A DNA stretch of 64,000 nucleotides from an uncultured Acidobacteriia bacterium (GCA_903828455.1 CAIKMJ010000022.1:62001-126000), one strand, 5' to 3'; positions 1 to 9,824 are shown, counted from the first letter of the stretch. Program-made: numbers and translations. The notes: generated by a model not told the origin, from the letters alone.

Positions 1-353
1 TGAAAGTGATCGCGCTCAGCGATCTGATCACCGTGGGCTCCACCGGACCGCGCGCCGATTACGAAGGCGGCGGCAGCTTCGTCGAGTGGCCCGCCGTGCT
101 CGAAAAGGTTCTGAAACTCGATTTCGATACCTGCATTCCGGGCGCCGGCGACATTCTGACGAAGGCCGACGTGGCCGCTTTCAAGGTCAAGATGGATACG
201 CTGGTCAGCCGCGCGCGCGAGGCTGTGCGCAGCGGCGTTCCCAAAGACCAGCTGATGGCGCACATCAGGACGGACGATCTGGGCTGGGCGCCGCGCCTCG
301 CGAGCGTGGACCCGTTTTACGCGGAACTGCAGAAGACCGCGCCGCAGAAGTAA
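1..353 (+). CDS. C-terminal part of a secreted/MBL-fold-type hydrolase or conserved hypothetical protein (5' truncated by window edge)
   Basis: Open frame runs in from the window edge; C-terminus resembles tails of metallo-beta-lactamase-fold proteins (VLKLDFDTCIPGAGDILTKADV). Confidence 0.5.
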   Translation, partial: KVIALSDLITVGSTGPRADYEGGGSFVEWPAVLEKVLKLDFDTCIPGAGDILTKADVAAFKVKMDTLVSRAREAVRSGVPKDQLMAHIRTDDLGWAPRLASVDPFYAELQKTAPQK

Positions 354-1356
354 GCCGCCGCGGCCTTCCTGCCGGAACCGAAGCTTCGCGCATCGCCAGT
401 AAAATCCGGCGCCCCACCGCTTCCACAACCTTCGGCACCACCGCGTTGCCGAACTGCCGGTAAGCCTGCGTGTCGGAAACGACGATGGGCTTTTCTTCGA
501 AGCCCATCAGCCGTCCGCATTCCCGCGGCGTGAGACGTCGCGGCGGCCTGTTTTTACCCTGCGGGACGAGAATCTCCGAGCCGTCTTTGTGATAGCGGGC
601 GCTGAGCGTGCGCGAAATGCCGGCGGGATCGGCGAGCCCGAAGCCGAAACCGTTGCCGCGCGCGCGATGGCCCTCCGCGTAGCGCTGCAGATAGTTCCAG
701 AGGTGCGGCGAGAGCGTGTATTTGGGGTCCGGCAGCGGCTCCAGAATGTCGAGCAAACGCGGCCGCGCGCCATCGGGCGGATCGGGATATTCGAATGCCG
801 GCCGCGTCGGAAAAACGTCTTTGTTGAAACAGACGATGTACACGCGCTCGCGATGCTGCGGCACCCACGCCGCGGCGTCGATGACCCGATCGAAAATCCA
901 GTAATTGAGCTCGTCAAGGCGCGCGCGAATGACCTGCCACGTGCGGCCCTTGTCGTGCGACTTCAGGTTCTTCACGTTTTCGAGGAAAAGCACCGCGGGG
1001 CGTCTGGCTTCCACAATTGCGGCAAGCTGAAAAAAAAGGTTGCCCTGCGTTTCGCACTCGAAGCCGTGCGCCATGCCGAGACTCTGCCGCTTCGAAACTC
1101 CGGCAAGCGAGAACGGCTGGCAGGGGAAACCGGCGGCGAGCAGATCGTGATCGGGAATATCGGCGATGTTGATCCTGCGAATGTCGTCGTGCGGAGTTTC
1201 GCCATACCAGGCGGCGTAGGTCCGTTGCGAATACTTGTCCCACTCGCAGGAAAAGCGGCACGTCCCGCCCAGCTTTTCCAGCGCGCTGCGAAAGCCGCCG
1301 ATGCCGGCAAAGAGATCGATGAAGGTGAACGGCGCGGCCGGCGATCCCGAAGGCAT
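265..1356 (-). CDS. dcm: DNA (cytosine-5-)-methyltransferase
   Basis: FIDLFAGIGGFR, GFPCQPFS (PC catalytic motif), ENVKNL, and QFGNAVVPKVVEAVG motifs of C5 MTases. Confidence 0.93.
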   Translation of the reverse strand: MPSGSPAAPFTFIDLFAGIGGFRSALEKLGGTCRFSCEWDKYSQRTYAAWYGETPHDDIRRINIADIPDHDLLAAGFPCQPFSLAGVSKRQSLGMAHGFECETQGNLFFQLAAIVEARRPAVLFLENVKNLKSHDKGRTWQVIRARLDELNYWIFDRVIDAAAWVPQHRERVYIVCFNKDVFPTRPAFEYPDPPDGARPRLLDILEPLPDPKYTLSPHLWNYLQRYAEGHRARGNGFGFGLADPAGISRTLSARYHKDGSEILVPQGKNRPPRRLTPRECGRLMGFEEKPIVVSDTQAYRQFGNAVVPKVVEAVGRRILLAMREASVPAGRPRRLTSAARSSAVPRKTGPRSRGAAPSPDRPS

Positions 1357-1409
1357 CCTGGAGCCCAGTCTACTATGCGCACGGAACAGAACTGCGCGGA
1401 AATGATGCG

Positions 1410-2693
1410 GTGCGGATGGTGCTTCCGCTCGCAGTAAAATACGCTTTGCGCGTATCGAAATCCGTTTCCGACAATGCCGCGGCGATTCGCCACCGCTTTC
1501 AAAGCGCCACCCCTTTCCGCCATGCCGTGGTGGAAGGCTTCTTTGAACCTCAATTTGCCGAAGAACTGCTGGAGCACTTCCCGCGCTTCGACCCTTCGCG
1601 GGCGCGCAACGAAATCTACGGCGGCGTGTGGGGCAAGGCCGTCAACACGAACATCCGAAGCATCGATCCGGCGTATGCGGAACTCTACGCGACCATCGCT
1701 TCGCAGCCGTTCCTCGATCTGATCGGCGAACTGTCCGGAATTCCCGATCTGCTGCTCGACCCCGCGCTGTTCGGCGGCGGGACCCACGAAAATCTGCACG
1801 GTCAGGATCTCGATCCGCACGTGGATTTCAACTACGACGAGCAAAAGAAGCTGCACCGGCGGCTGAATCTGATCGTGTACCTGAACAAGGGCTGGAAGGC
1901 GGAATGGGGCGGTTCCATCGAGATCCACTCCAACCCGCGAAGGCCGGCGGAGAACCGCATTCAGTCGTACGAGCCGCTGTTCAACCGCGCCGTCTTCTTC
2001 GAAACCAACGAATATTCCTGGCACGGCTTCCCGCGCATCGAACTGCCCGAAGCGGAACGGCACCGGTCGCGGAAATCGATCTCCATCTACCTCTACACGC
2101 GCGAGCGCCCGCGGGAGGAGATCGCGCCGGCGCACGGCACGTTCTATGTGCATCGTCCGCTGCCGCCGCACCTCCGCGCCGGTCACACACTGACGGACGC
2201 CGATATGAAGGATCTGCTGTTTCAGGTGGACCGGCGCGACAAGTGGATCGAGCACTACCAGGCGATGGAACTGGAAAAGGGCCGCGAACTGGCGCGCCTC
2301 GCCGCCTACACAGCGGGCGTGCTCTCGCTCGTGCGCGCGCCGCTCACCGGCTACGTTCTGCAGCAAGGAACATCGCGCGGTATTTTCCCCGATCTCTGGC
2401 TGGCGCCCGAAGCTGCCCTGACGGTGGCGCCGCAGCGTCCGGTCACCGGTCTGACTCTGCGTGGCTGGCGGCCGGCCGAACGCGGCCCGGTGGAAGTTTC
2501 GCTCCGGCTCAACGGCGTAGTCGCCGCAACGGCCACGGTGGCGGGACTGTTTGAAATTCCGATCGCGCCGGCTGCTCCCCCGGACCAGCCATTCACGCTT
2601 GAGATCGCCGCCACCCCCGCGTTCTCACCGGAAAACGATCCGCGCGATATCTGCTTCATCCTGCTCGAACTGCGCGCCGAACACGCCGGCTAA
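1410..2693 (+). CDS. 2OG-Fe(II) oxygenase (prolyl hydroxylase-like)
   Basis: HVDFNYDEQKKLHRRLNLIVYLNKGWKAEWGGSIEI with downstream H...R pattern of 2OG-Fe(II) dioxygenases. Confidence 0.8.
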   Translation: MRMVLPLAVKYALRVSKSVSDNAAAIRHRFQSATPFRHAVVEGFFEPQFAEELLEHFPRFDPSRARNEIYGGVWGKAVNTNIRSIDPAYAELYATIASQPFLDLIGELSGIPDLLLDPALFGGGTHENLHGQDLDPHVDFNYDEQKKLHRRLNLIVYLNKGWKAEWGGSIEIHSNPRRPAENRIQSYEPLFNRAVFFETNEYSWHGFPRIELPEAERHRSRKSISIYLYTRERPREEIAPAHGTFYVHRPLPPHLRAGHTLTDADMKDLLFQVDRRDKWIEHYQAMELEKGRELARLAAYTAGVLSLVRAPLTGYVLQQGTSRGIFPDLWLAPEAALTVAPQRPVTGLTLRGWRPAERGPVEVSLRLNGVVAATATVAGLFEIPIAPAAPPDQPFTLEIAATPAFSPENDPRDICFILLELRAEHAG

Positions 2694-4300
2694 TGCGCCG
2701 GGGCGGACGTTCCGCGCCGCGGATCGTTCGGTTCGAGCGCAAAGCACAGCAGGAACATCGCGCCGGCGACAACGGCCAGGACCCAGTAAACATCGATGTA
2801 GGCGAGCGTGGCGGCCTGCGCCCCCACCTTGCGGTAGATCAGTTCCTGCGCCTGCGGCAGGGCGTTCAGCGATCCCGAGCGATGCAGCCGGTCGGCCAGC
2901 GAATTCACCGCGCCCTGAAAACGCGGGTCGCCCGGCGCTGAACGACTCACCAGTATCGCCTGATGGAACTGCGCGCGCCGCGCCAGCACGCTCGTGACAA
3001 TCGACGTCCCCACGCTGGCTCCGATGTTGCGCATAAAGTTGATCAGCGCCGCCACCGAGTTGCTCTTTTCGCGCGGAATCCCGTTGTACGCCACGGTATT
3101 GGCGGGAATGAAGAGGAATCCAAACGGCACGTATTGCACCATCCTGAGGACCACCGCCGAGCCGAAGCTGATATCCAGATCGATGCGCCGCGTGGAAGCG
3201 TACATAGCCAGCGCGAGCGTCAGCCAGCCGAATCCCATCAGGTACCGCGCCTGCACCCGCGTGGTCAGCCGGCCGACGAAAGGCAGCGCGCCGAGCAGCA
3301 GAAAGCCCGCCGCCGACAGCACCATGCCGGCCGACTGCGCCGTGTAGCCCATCAGACTTTGCAGAAACTGCGGCATCAGCACCGTGCTCGAAAATGAGAG
3401 CACGCCGATCATGAACATCACCAGATTCGACGCCGCGAAATTGCGGTGGCTGAGCAGACGGATATCGATAATCGGGTTCTTGTGATTCCATTCCCGAATC
3501 ACCAGCGCCGTCAGGCAGATGGCGGCGATCGCCATCAGGCTCACGATGAAACGCGAACTCAGCCAGTCGTCCTCCTGGCCCTTGTCGAGAAAAATCTGCA
3601 GCGCGGAAATGCCGAGCACGAGCAGCGAAAAGCCAATGAAATCCGGCCGCGGAATGCCGCCGGAGCGCTTCAGCTTCATATACGGCGGATCCTGCACCAG
3701 CTTCCGGACCAGATAAAGCGTCACGAATCCAACCGGCAGGTTGATCAGGAAGATCCAGCGCCACGAGTAGCTGTCGGTGATCCAGCCGCCCAGCGTCGGG
3801 CCGATGGACGGCGCGAAAACGGCGGTGATCCCGTACAGCGCCACGGCGAGGCCGCGCTCCTCCGGCGGGAAGGAATCGGTGAGGATCGCCTGCGCCATCG
3901 GCTGCAGTCCGCCGCCGCCGGCACCCTGCAGTACGCGGGCGAAAAGCAGCACCCCCAGCGTGGGCGCGATTCCGCACAGCAGCGATGCGAAGGTGAACAT
4001 CACAATGCACGCCATGAAGAAGCGCTTGCGCCCGAACACCGTAACCAGCCACCCGCTGATGGGCAGCACGATGGCGTTGGAAACCAGGTACGACGTCAGG
4101 ACCCAGGTGCTTTCGTCCGTGCTTGCGCCCAGATTTCCGGCAATATGCGGCAGCGCCACGTTGGCGATAGAAGTATCCAGCACTTCCATGAACGCAGCAA
4201 GAGAAACCGAGGCGGCAATCAGCCATCGGTTTGAAGGGGGACGCCAGATTTCGGGCGTCGCCTGTGCTGCCAGTGCCTGGGTACTCACGCGGTTATTCAT
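2690..4300 (-). CDS. DHA2 family (EmrB/QacA-type) MFS transporter
   Basis: FMEVLDTSIANVALPHIAGNLGAS, GWLVTVFGRKRFF, multiple TM helices. Confidence 0.92.
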   Translation of the reverse strand: MNNRVSTQALAAQATPEIWRPPSNRWLIAASVSLAAFMEVLDTSIANVALPHIAGNLGASTDESTWVLTSYLVSNAIVLPISGWLVTVFGRKRFFMACIVMFTFASLLCGIAPTLGVLLFARVLQGAGGGGLQPMAQAILTDSFPPEERGLAVALYGITAVFAPSIGPTLGGWITDSYSWRWIFLINLPVGFVTLYLVRKLVQDPPYMKLKRSGGIPRPDFIGFSLLVLGISALQIFLDKGQEDDWLSSRFIVSLMAIAAICLTALVIREWNHKNPIIDIRLLSHRNFAASNLVMFMIGVLSFSSTVLMPQFLQSLMGYTAQSAGMVLSAAGFLLLGALPFVGRLTTRVQARYLMGFGWLTLALAMYASTRRIDLDISFGSAVVLRMVQYVPFGFLFIPANTVAYNGIPREKSNSVAALINFMRNIGASVGTSIVTSVLARRAQFHQAILVSRSAPGDPRFQGAVNSLADRLHRSGSLNALPQAQELIYRKVGAQAATLAYIDVYWVLAVVAGAMFLLCFALEPNDPRRGTSAPAH

Positions 4301-4500
4301 TTAGGATGCCATCCGCGGCCGCTGCGCCGCTGAACTGCTGTGCCGCTGAAAACGACGAGTTCGGCCCATCCGGCTCTTTGGCGGAAAATCGGCGACGCCA
4401 GGGGTCCCCCGCGCGCGGGCCCCGTTTCAGGCGATAATGAAAGTTGGCGGCAAGCGTCGGGCTGCCGGGGGAGTTCGTAACGACGCACCGCACCCTGTTC

Positions 4501-4926
4501 ATGAATTTCCCGATTCGGGTACTTGTGGCCAAGCCGGGCCTCGACGGACACGACCGCGGGGCCAAGGTGATCGCCCGCGCCCTGCGAGACGCGGGCATGG
4601 AAGTCATTTATACTGGTTTGCGACAGACTCCGGAAATGATTGTCAACGCCGCCCTGCAGGAAGACGTGCAGGTGATCGGGCTTTCGATCCTTTCCGGCGC
4701 GCACAACGCCATCGTGCCCCGGGTGCTGGCGTTGCTTCGTGAAAAGGATATGGCCGGAGTGAAAGTCATCGCCGGCGGCATCATTCCCGACGACGATGCG
4801 CAGGAACTGAAGCGCCAGGGAGTGGCGGCGGTGTTCCAGCCGGGAGCTTCCATGGAGGAGATCGTCGCGGCTGTTCGCGGGGCGGCGCTGTCCGGAATGG
4901 AAACATGTCCGGAGTGGAAACAGTAG
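4501..4926 (+). CDS. cobalamin B12-binding domain protein (methylmalonyl-CoA mutase C-terminal/small-subunit type)
   Basis: [40 protein letters not shown] with DxHxxG B12-binding motif. Confidence 0.9.
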   Translation: MNFPIRVLVAKPGLDGHDRGAKVIARALRDAGMEVIYTGLRQTPEMIVNAALQEDVQVIGLSILSGAHNAIVPRVLALLREKDMAGVKVIAGGIIPDDDAQELKRQGVAAVFQPGASMEEIVAAVRGAALSGMETCPEWKQ

Positions 4927-5021
4927 TTGGGGAACAAGCGGAAGATCTGAGCCATCGCGCCTGAGGGCGCGGGGCATGAAACACGAAAAGGAGCGCATCG
5001 CAAATTGCGACCTGCGCGACG

Positions 5022-6428
5022 GTGAAAATGGAAAAGCATCTGAAGATCGCGGTCTTTATCGACTTCGACAATATTGAAATCGGCGTGAAGTCGACCCTGC
5101 AGCGCGAGTTCGACGTCTCGATCGTGCTCGAAGCACTGAAAGAACGGGGCGAAATCGTCACCAAGATCGCTTACGCCAACTGGGGCAAGATGGAAAACTC
5201 CACGCGCCAGCTGTCGGAATACGCGGTCCAGATGGTGCAGCGCGACCCCTCGCCGCGCGGCGACAAGAACGGCGCCGACATCAACCTGGCGCTCGATGCG
5301 CTGGAGATGGCCTTCACGCACGACCACATCAACGCATTCGCCATCATCAGCGGCGACAGCGACTTTATCGCTCTCGTCAACAAGCTGAAGCAGTACGACA
5401 AGACGGTCTTCGTGGTCGGCGGCAAGGCGTTTACCAGCACGATTCTGCAGAAGAACTGTCATGAGTTCATCAGCTACGAATCCATGCTGGACGACGGCCG
5501 GCCTTCGCGGCGCGAACACCGCGAGCATCGCGAAAATCGCGAGCCGCGTCCCGCCGAAGCGCAGAACGCACAGGGCGGCGCACCGCCGGCTTCGCACGGA
5601 GCGCCGGCGAACGGCGGCGGCCAGCCGCAGCAGCAACAGCAGCGTCCGCAGCAGGGCGGCGGTGGCGGCGGACAGCGTCGTCCCCCGGCGCTCGATCTGC
5701 ATCAGGCCATGCCGCTGGTGGAGCGCGCGCTTCAGGTGCTGGAGCGGCGCGAGGTTCGTCCGCAGCTGGGTCTGCTGAAATCCACCATGCTGCAGCTCGA
5801 TTCCAGCTTCAGCGAACGGGCTTACGGAGCCGGATCGTTTACCGACTTCATTGAAAAGCTGCGCAAGGCGGATCTGATCCTCGTGACCGGCGGCGAAGGC
5901 CGCTACATGATCCAGCGCAAGCGCAACGGCGCGCCGGAAAAGACGGTTCGTCCGGAAGAGGCGCTTCCGGCGCTCCGCGACGTTCTCGAAAATCACCGGC
6001 TCGAAATGGAAGACGGCGTTACGGCCGACGAACTGGCCGCCTGGGTTCGCGAAGAAGCACCGGCCTTTGACTGGAAGACTTACGGCTTCCAGGAGTTCAC
6101 CGAGTTCCTCAATTTCGCCCAGGACAAGACCGTGGTCCGCGCCGTTCCCGACGAAGCCAATTCGCAGATGATGGTGCACCTTGGCGCCGAGTTCCATCCG
6201 CCGGCCGTGCCCGAACCGGAACCGCTGCCTCCGCTGCCTGAAGAAGGCGAAGAGGAAGAAGAGCCGCAGCCCATCGTGCCCGGCCAGCCCACCGCCGGTT
6301 CGCCGCGCGTCAAGAAGGGCACCAAAAAGGCTGCCGGTCCCGATGTCAACGGCAATGTGGTGCCGCCGCCCAAGCGCCCCCGCAAAGCTGCCGCGCCCCG
6401 CAAGCGGCGTGCTCCGTCCGGTATGTAA
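5022..6428 (+). CDS. NYN-domain (LabA/DUF88-like) putative RNase with C-terminal OST-HTH/LOTUS-like domain(s)
   Basis: AVFIDFDNIEIG..., GADINLALDALE, AIISGDSDFIALVNKLKQYDKTVFVVG; C-terminal OST-HTH-like blocks (LLKSTMLQLDSSFSERAYGAGSFTDFIEKLRKADLI). Confidence 0.87.
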   Translation: MKMEKHLKIAVFIDFDNIEIGVKSTLQREFDVSIVLEALKERGEIVTKIAYANWGKMENSTRQLSEYAVQMVQRDPSPRGDKNGADINLALDALEMAFTHDHINAFAIISGDSDFIALVNKLKQYDKTVFVVGGKAFTSTILQKNCHEFISYESMLDDGRPSRREHREHRENREPRPAEAQNAQGGAPPASHGAPANGGGQPQQQQQRPQQGGGGGGQRRPPALDLHQAMPLVERALQVLERREVRPQLGLLKSTMLQLDSSFSERAYGAGSFTDFIEKLRKADLILVTGGEGRYMIQRKRNGAPEKTVRPEEALPALRDVLENHRLEMEDGVTADELAAWVREEAPAFDWKTYGFQEFTEFLNFAQDKTVVRAVPDEANSQMMVHLGAEFHPPAVPEPEPLPPLPEEGEEEEEPQPIVPGQPTAGSPRVKKGTKKAAGPDVNGNVVPPPKRPRKAAAPRKRRAPSGM

Positions 6429-6491
6429 TTCCGCGGCAACGAAGCGCGCCGCCGCCCCGCGTTTAATCTGGTGACGAGGGCATACATCGAC

Positions 6492-7307
6492 ATGGAAAAC
6501 AAAACTGGTTTCCGGTTGGGGCGGCGCGACTTCCTGCTGGGCATGACGCCGGCGCTGGCTCCGGGCTTTCTGAAGAAGCCCGTCCAGACGCTTTCGGGCG
6601 TCGAATTTCACGTTTATCGCTACAGCCCGGTGGCGTTCCTGCAGAGCCCGCGCCGCTATGTCATTCTGCACGGCGATGAAGACACTGCGCGCGACGTTCT
6701 CTCGTCTTACATGTACGATCACGACGGCATCGCGTTCGTCGTCACCTCAAAAACGCGCGAGGTTGAAATCAGCGGCGCGAAAATCTCTGGCGCGAAGATC
6801 TCTGGCGTAAAAATCTCTGGCGTAAAGATCGATGGCGTAAAGATCGATCCCAACCGCATGTTCTCGCGGCCGGGCGCCGAAAAGAGCATCCGCGGCCTGA
6901 CCCCCGGACTCGATGCGGCCAAGTTGACGAGCACGCTCGATTTTCTCGATCGCCACCGCGAGGCATTCCTGAAAGAACTGCTGCCGCAGAAGGGCAGCCG
7001 CCTCGTGGCGCTGCACAACAACCGCGATTATTCGGTCAACAATGAAATCGCCGACAGCGATGCCAGCTCGATAAAAGAGCCCCGCCTTCCGCAGCACTTC
7101 TTCCTGTGCACCGATGCGAAGGATTACGAGGTGCTGAAGCAGTCCCCCTATAACGTGGTGCTGCAGTCGAAGCCCGATCCCGACGACGGTTCGCTCTCGC
7201 GCCTCGCAGCCCGGCGCGGCGTGCGCTACATCAATCTGGAATGCGCCATCGGCGCGTACGAAGCCCAGCAGGAACGCCTCCGCTGGCTCGACGACCGCCT
7301 GCCCTGA
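6492..7307 (+). CDS. hypothetical protein with twin-arginine-like N-terminus and internal KISG(A/V) pentapeptide repeat
   Basis: ORF with RRDFLLG N-terminus and six 5-aa repeats encoded by a 15-bp tandem repeat. Confidence 0.7.
   Translation: MENKTGFRLGRRDFLLGMTPALAPGFLKKPVQTLSGVEFHVYRYSPVAFLQSPRRYVILHGDEDTARDVLSSYMYDHDGIAFVVTSKTREVEISGAKISGAKISGVKISGVKIDGVKIDPNRMFSRPGAEKSIRGLTPGLDAAKLTSTLDFLDRHREAFLKELLPQKGSRLVALHNNRDYSVNNEIADSDASSIKEPRLPQHFFLCTDAKDYEVLKQSPYNVVLQSKPDPDDGSLSRLAARRGVRYINLECAIGAYEAQQERLRWLDDRLP
6765..6848 (+). repeat. 15-bp in-frame tandem repeat, about 5.6 copies
   Basis: Units GAAATCAGCGGCGCG/AAAATCTCTGGCGCG/AAGATCTCTGGCGTA/AAAATCTCTGGCGTA/AAGATCGATGGCGTA/AAGATCGAT. Confidence 0.95.
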
Positions 7308-7407
7308 TCCTGCCGGCGGCATGCCGCCACGCAAAAGCACTCCCGAATTGTGCGAGAATCGAGACCGGCGCCAGCCAATCTCTTTCAAAGGTTCTCGCAG
7401 GAGTCGC

Positions 7408-8631
7408 ATGACCACGTCCGAACAAAATCGCCGCAAATTCCTCCGGTTTTTGGCAGCCAGTCCGCTGTTTGCCCAGGCTCTGGCAAACCAGGCTCTGGGT
7501 CAGGACGCGGCCGCGCCCACCCCGGCTGCGCCCACCCCGACTGCGAAGGACATTCTGAACGTTTCCGAGTTCGAGCCCCTCGCCCACCGCGCGCTGCCGC
7601 CGGCTCACTGGGGCTATGTCTCCACCGGCGTCGATGACGACGCCACGCTGAAAGCCAACATCGCCGCCTACCAGCGTGTCCAGCTGCGCCCGCACCGGCT
7701 GGTGGATGTTTCGAAGCTCGATACGAAGGTCGAACTGTTCGGCACCACCTGGGATTCGCCGCTCTTCCTCTGCCCCGTCGGCGGTCAGAAGATGTTTCAT
7801 CCCGAAGGCGAAGTGGCCGTGGCGCGCGCCGCCAAGTCGCGCAAAACGCTGCAGGTGCTTTCCACCCAGACGTCCATTTCGGTGGAAGAGGTTGCCGCCG
7901 CGCGCGGCATGGCGCCCTGGTACCAGCTCTACATGCCGGGACGCTGGGAAGACGCCGTGAAGATGGTGAAGCGTGTGGAAGATGCCGGCTGTCCCGTGCT
8001 GGTCTGGACGGTCGATATCTACGCCGGCCGCAACACGGAAACCGCCACCCGGCTGGCGCGCATTGACACGCGCAATTGCTCCGCGTGCCACACCGTTGCC
8101 GCCAACGGCAATACCGGCCGAAAGGAAGGCCACCAGCCCATGTTCACCGGTCTGCAGGGCGGCGTCGTCACAGGCGGGCCCGTTATGGCCGACTGGAGCT
8201 TCGTCGAGCGCCTGAAGAAGATCACCAAAATGAAGATCGTCCTGAAAGGCATCGAGACATCGGAAGACGCCCGCCTCTGCCGCGAAACGGGCGTCGACGG
8301 CATCCTCGTTTCCAACCACGGCGGCCGCTCCGCCGAAGATCTGCGGCCCACCATTCAAAGCCTCCCCGAAGTGATCGAGGCTGCGGGCAAAGACATGACG
8401 GTGATGGTCGATGGCGGCGTGCGCCGCGGCACCGATATCTTCAAGGCCCTCGCACTGGGCGCGAAAGCCGTCGGGATCGGCCGCCCTTACGTCTACGGCC
8501 TTGCCGCATTCGGACAGGACGGCGTCGAAAAAGCAATCGACATCCTGAACGCCGAATTCCAGCGCACGATGCGGCAGTGCGGAACCAAAAGCATCCGGGA
8601 TATCACGAGCGCTTCCGTACGTACCGCATGA
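7408..8631 (+). CDS. FMN-dependent alpha-hydroxy-acid oxidizing protein with Tat signal
   Basis: RRKFLRFLA Tat motif; STQTSISVEEVAAA, KGIETSEDARLCRETGVDGILVSNHGGR, VMVDGGVRRGTDIFKALALGAKAVGIGRPYVYGLA. Confidence 0.92.
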   Translation: MTTSEQNRRKFLRFLAASPLFAQALANQALGQDAAAPTPAAPTPTAKDILNVSEFEPLAHRALPPAHWGYVSTGVDDDATLKANIAAYQRVQLRPHRLVDVSKLDTKVELFGTTWDSPLFLCPVGGQKMFHPEGEVAVARAAKSRKTLQVLSTQTSISVEEVAAARGMAPWYQLYMPGRWEDAVKMVKRVEDAGCPVLVWTVDIYAGRNTETATRLARIDTRNCSACHTVAANGNTGRKEGHQPMFTGLQGGVVTGGPVMADWSFVERLKKITKMKIVLKGIETSEDARLCRETGVDGILVSNHGGRSAEDLRPTIQSLPEVIEAAGKDMTVMVDGGVRRGTDIFKALALGAKAVGIGRPYVYGLAAFGQDGVEKAIDILNAEFQRTMRQCGTKSIRDITSASVRTA

Positions 8632-9824
8632 GCGCGCGCCGCCACCTGCTGCTCGCTTTCGCCGCCGCCATCGGGAGCGCGGCGTCGATGGTGGCGCAGG
8701 TGGCCGCGCCCGCCGCTCCGCGTGTTTTTGAGATCGATGCCGCAACTCTCGCCCGCGTCAAAGCCAGTGCCGACCAGTCCATCGTCCGCCACGCCATAGC
8801 CGATGCCGCGAAGGCACTGAAGACGGAGCCGCATTCGGTCGTCGACAAGAAACAAACTCCGCCGAGCGGCGATAAGCACGACTGGTACACGCAGGCCGGC
8901 TACTGGTGGCCGGATCCCGCCAATCCCAACGGCCCCTACATTCGCCACGACGGCGTTAAAAATCCCGAAAAAGGCGACTTCACCGACGAGTCTTTCTTTC
9001 ACAAAACCGTGGGTGCAGCGCGGACGCTGGCGCTCGCCTTCTACCTGACCGGCAACGAACAATACGCGGCCCGCGCGGCGCTGCTGTTGCGCGCGTGGTT
9101 TCTTGCGCCGGCTACGGCCATGAATCCCAACCTCAACTACGCGCAGTTCGTGCCCAACAGGAACAACGGTCGCCCGGCCGGTATCGTCTCCGCCCGCCGC
9201 ATGCCGGAGGCTGTGGACGCGGTCGGCCTGCTCGCCGGTTCAAAGAACTGGACCGCCGCTGACGATGCGGGAATGAAGGACTGGTTTGCCCGCTACTACT
9301 CCTGGCTGACCACGTCCGAAGCCGGCAAGGCGGAGGCCAGCCATCCAAACAACCACGGCTCCTGGTGCGAAAACCAGATCGCGGCCATCGCGCTGTATCT
9401 GGGCAAAACAGAGGAGGCGCGCAAGACCCTGCTTTCCGTTCGCGACACCCGCATACCCGCGCAGATCGACGCGAAAGGCCTGCAGAAGTACGAGATGGCG
9501 CGCACGAAGTCGTTTTCCTACAGCGCCATGAATCTGCACGCGCTCACCACCCTCGCGGCGGTGGCCCGGCCCCTGGGCATCGATCTCTACCAGCCGCGGA
9601 AGCCCGGCGCACCCGGCATTCTCACCGCCCTCGACGCGCTCCTGCCCTACGATCCACAGCACCCGTGGCCGCACGAACAGATCGAACCGGACCGCGAAGA
9701 TTCGCTTTGCCCGTCGCTTTACTACGCCGCCGGCTACACGCATGACCCGAAGTACAGCGATGCGCTGAAACGCTTCGCGTGCGAGGCATCCGCCGTGGAT
9801 GAAATCGCCGCCCTCGGCAGCTGA
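8628..9824 (+). CDS. alginate lyase family protein
   Basis: DWYTQAGYWWPDPANPNGPYIRHDGVKNPE, NHGSWCENQIAAIALYLG; signal peptide; ATGA overlap with upstream gene. Confidence 0.88.
   Translation: MSARRHLLLAFAAAIGSAASMVAQVAAPAAPRVFEIDAATLARVKASADQSIVRHAIADAAKALKTEPHSVVDKKQTPPSGDKHDWYTQAGYWWPDPANPNGPYIRHDGVKNPEKGDFTDESFFHKTVGAARTLALAFYLTGNEQYAARAALLLRAWFLAPATAMNPNLNYAQFVPNRNNGRPAGIVSARRMPEAVDAVGLLAGSKNWTAADDAGMKDWFARYYSWLTTSEAGKAEASHPNNHGSWCENQIAAIALYLGKTEEARKTLLSVRDTRIPAQIDAKGLQKYEMARTKSFSYSAMNLHALTTLAAVARPLGIDLYQPRKPGAPGILTALDALLPYDPQHPWPHEQIEPDREDSLCPSLYYAAGYTHDPKYSDALKRFACEASAVDEIAALGS

Noticed and set aside
4608-6722. 704-aa minus-strand ORF
   Set aside because: Antisense to the B12-binding and NYN genes.
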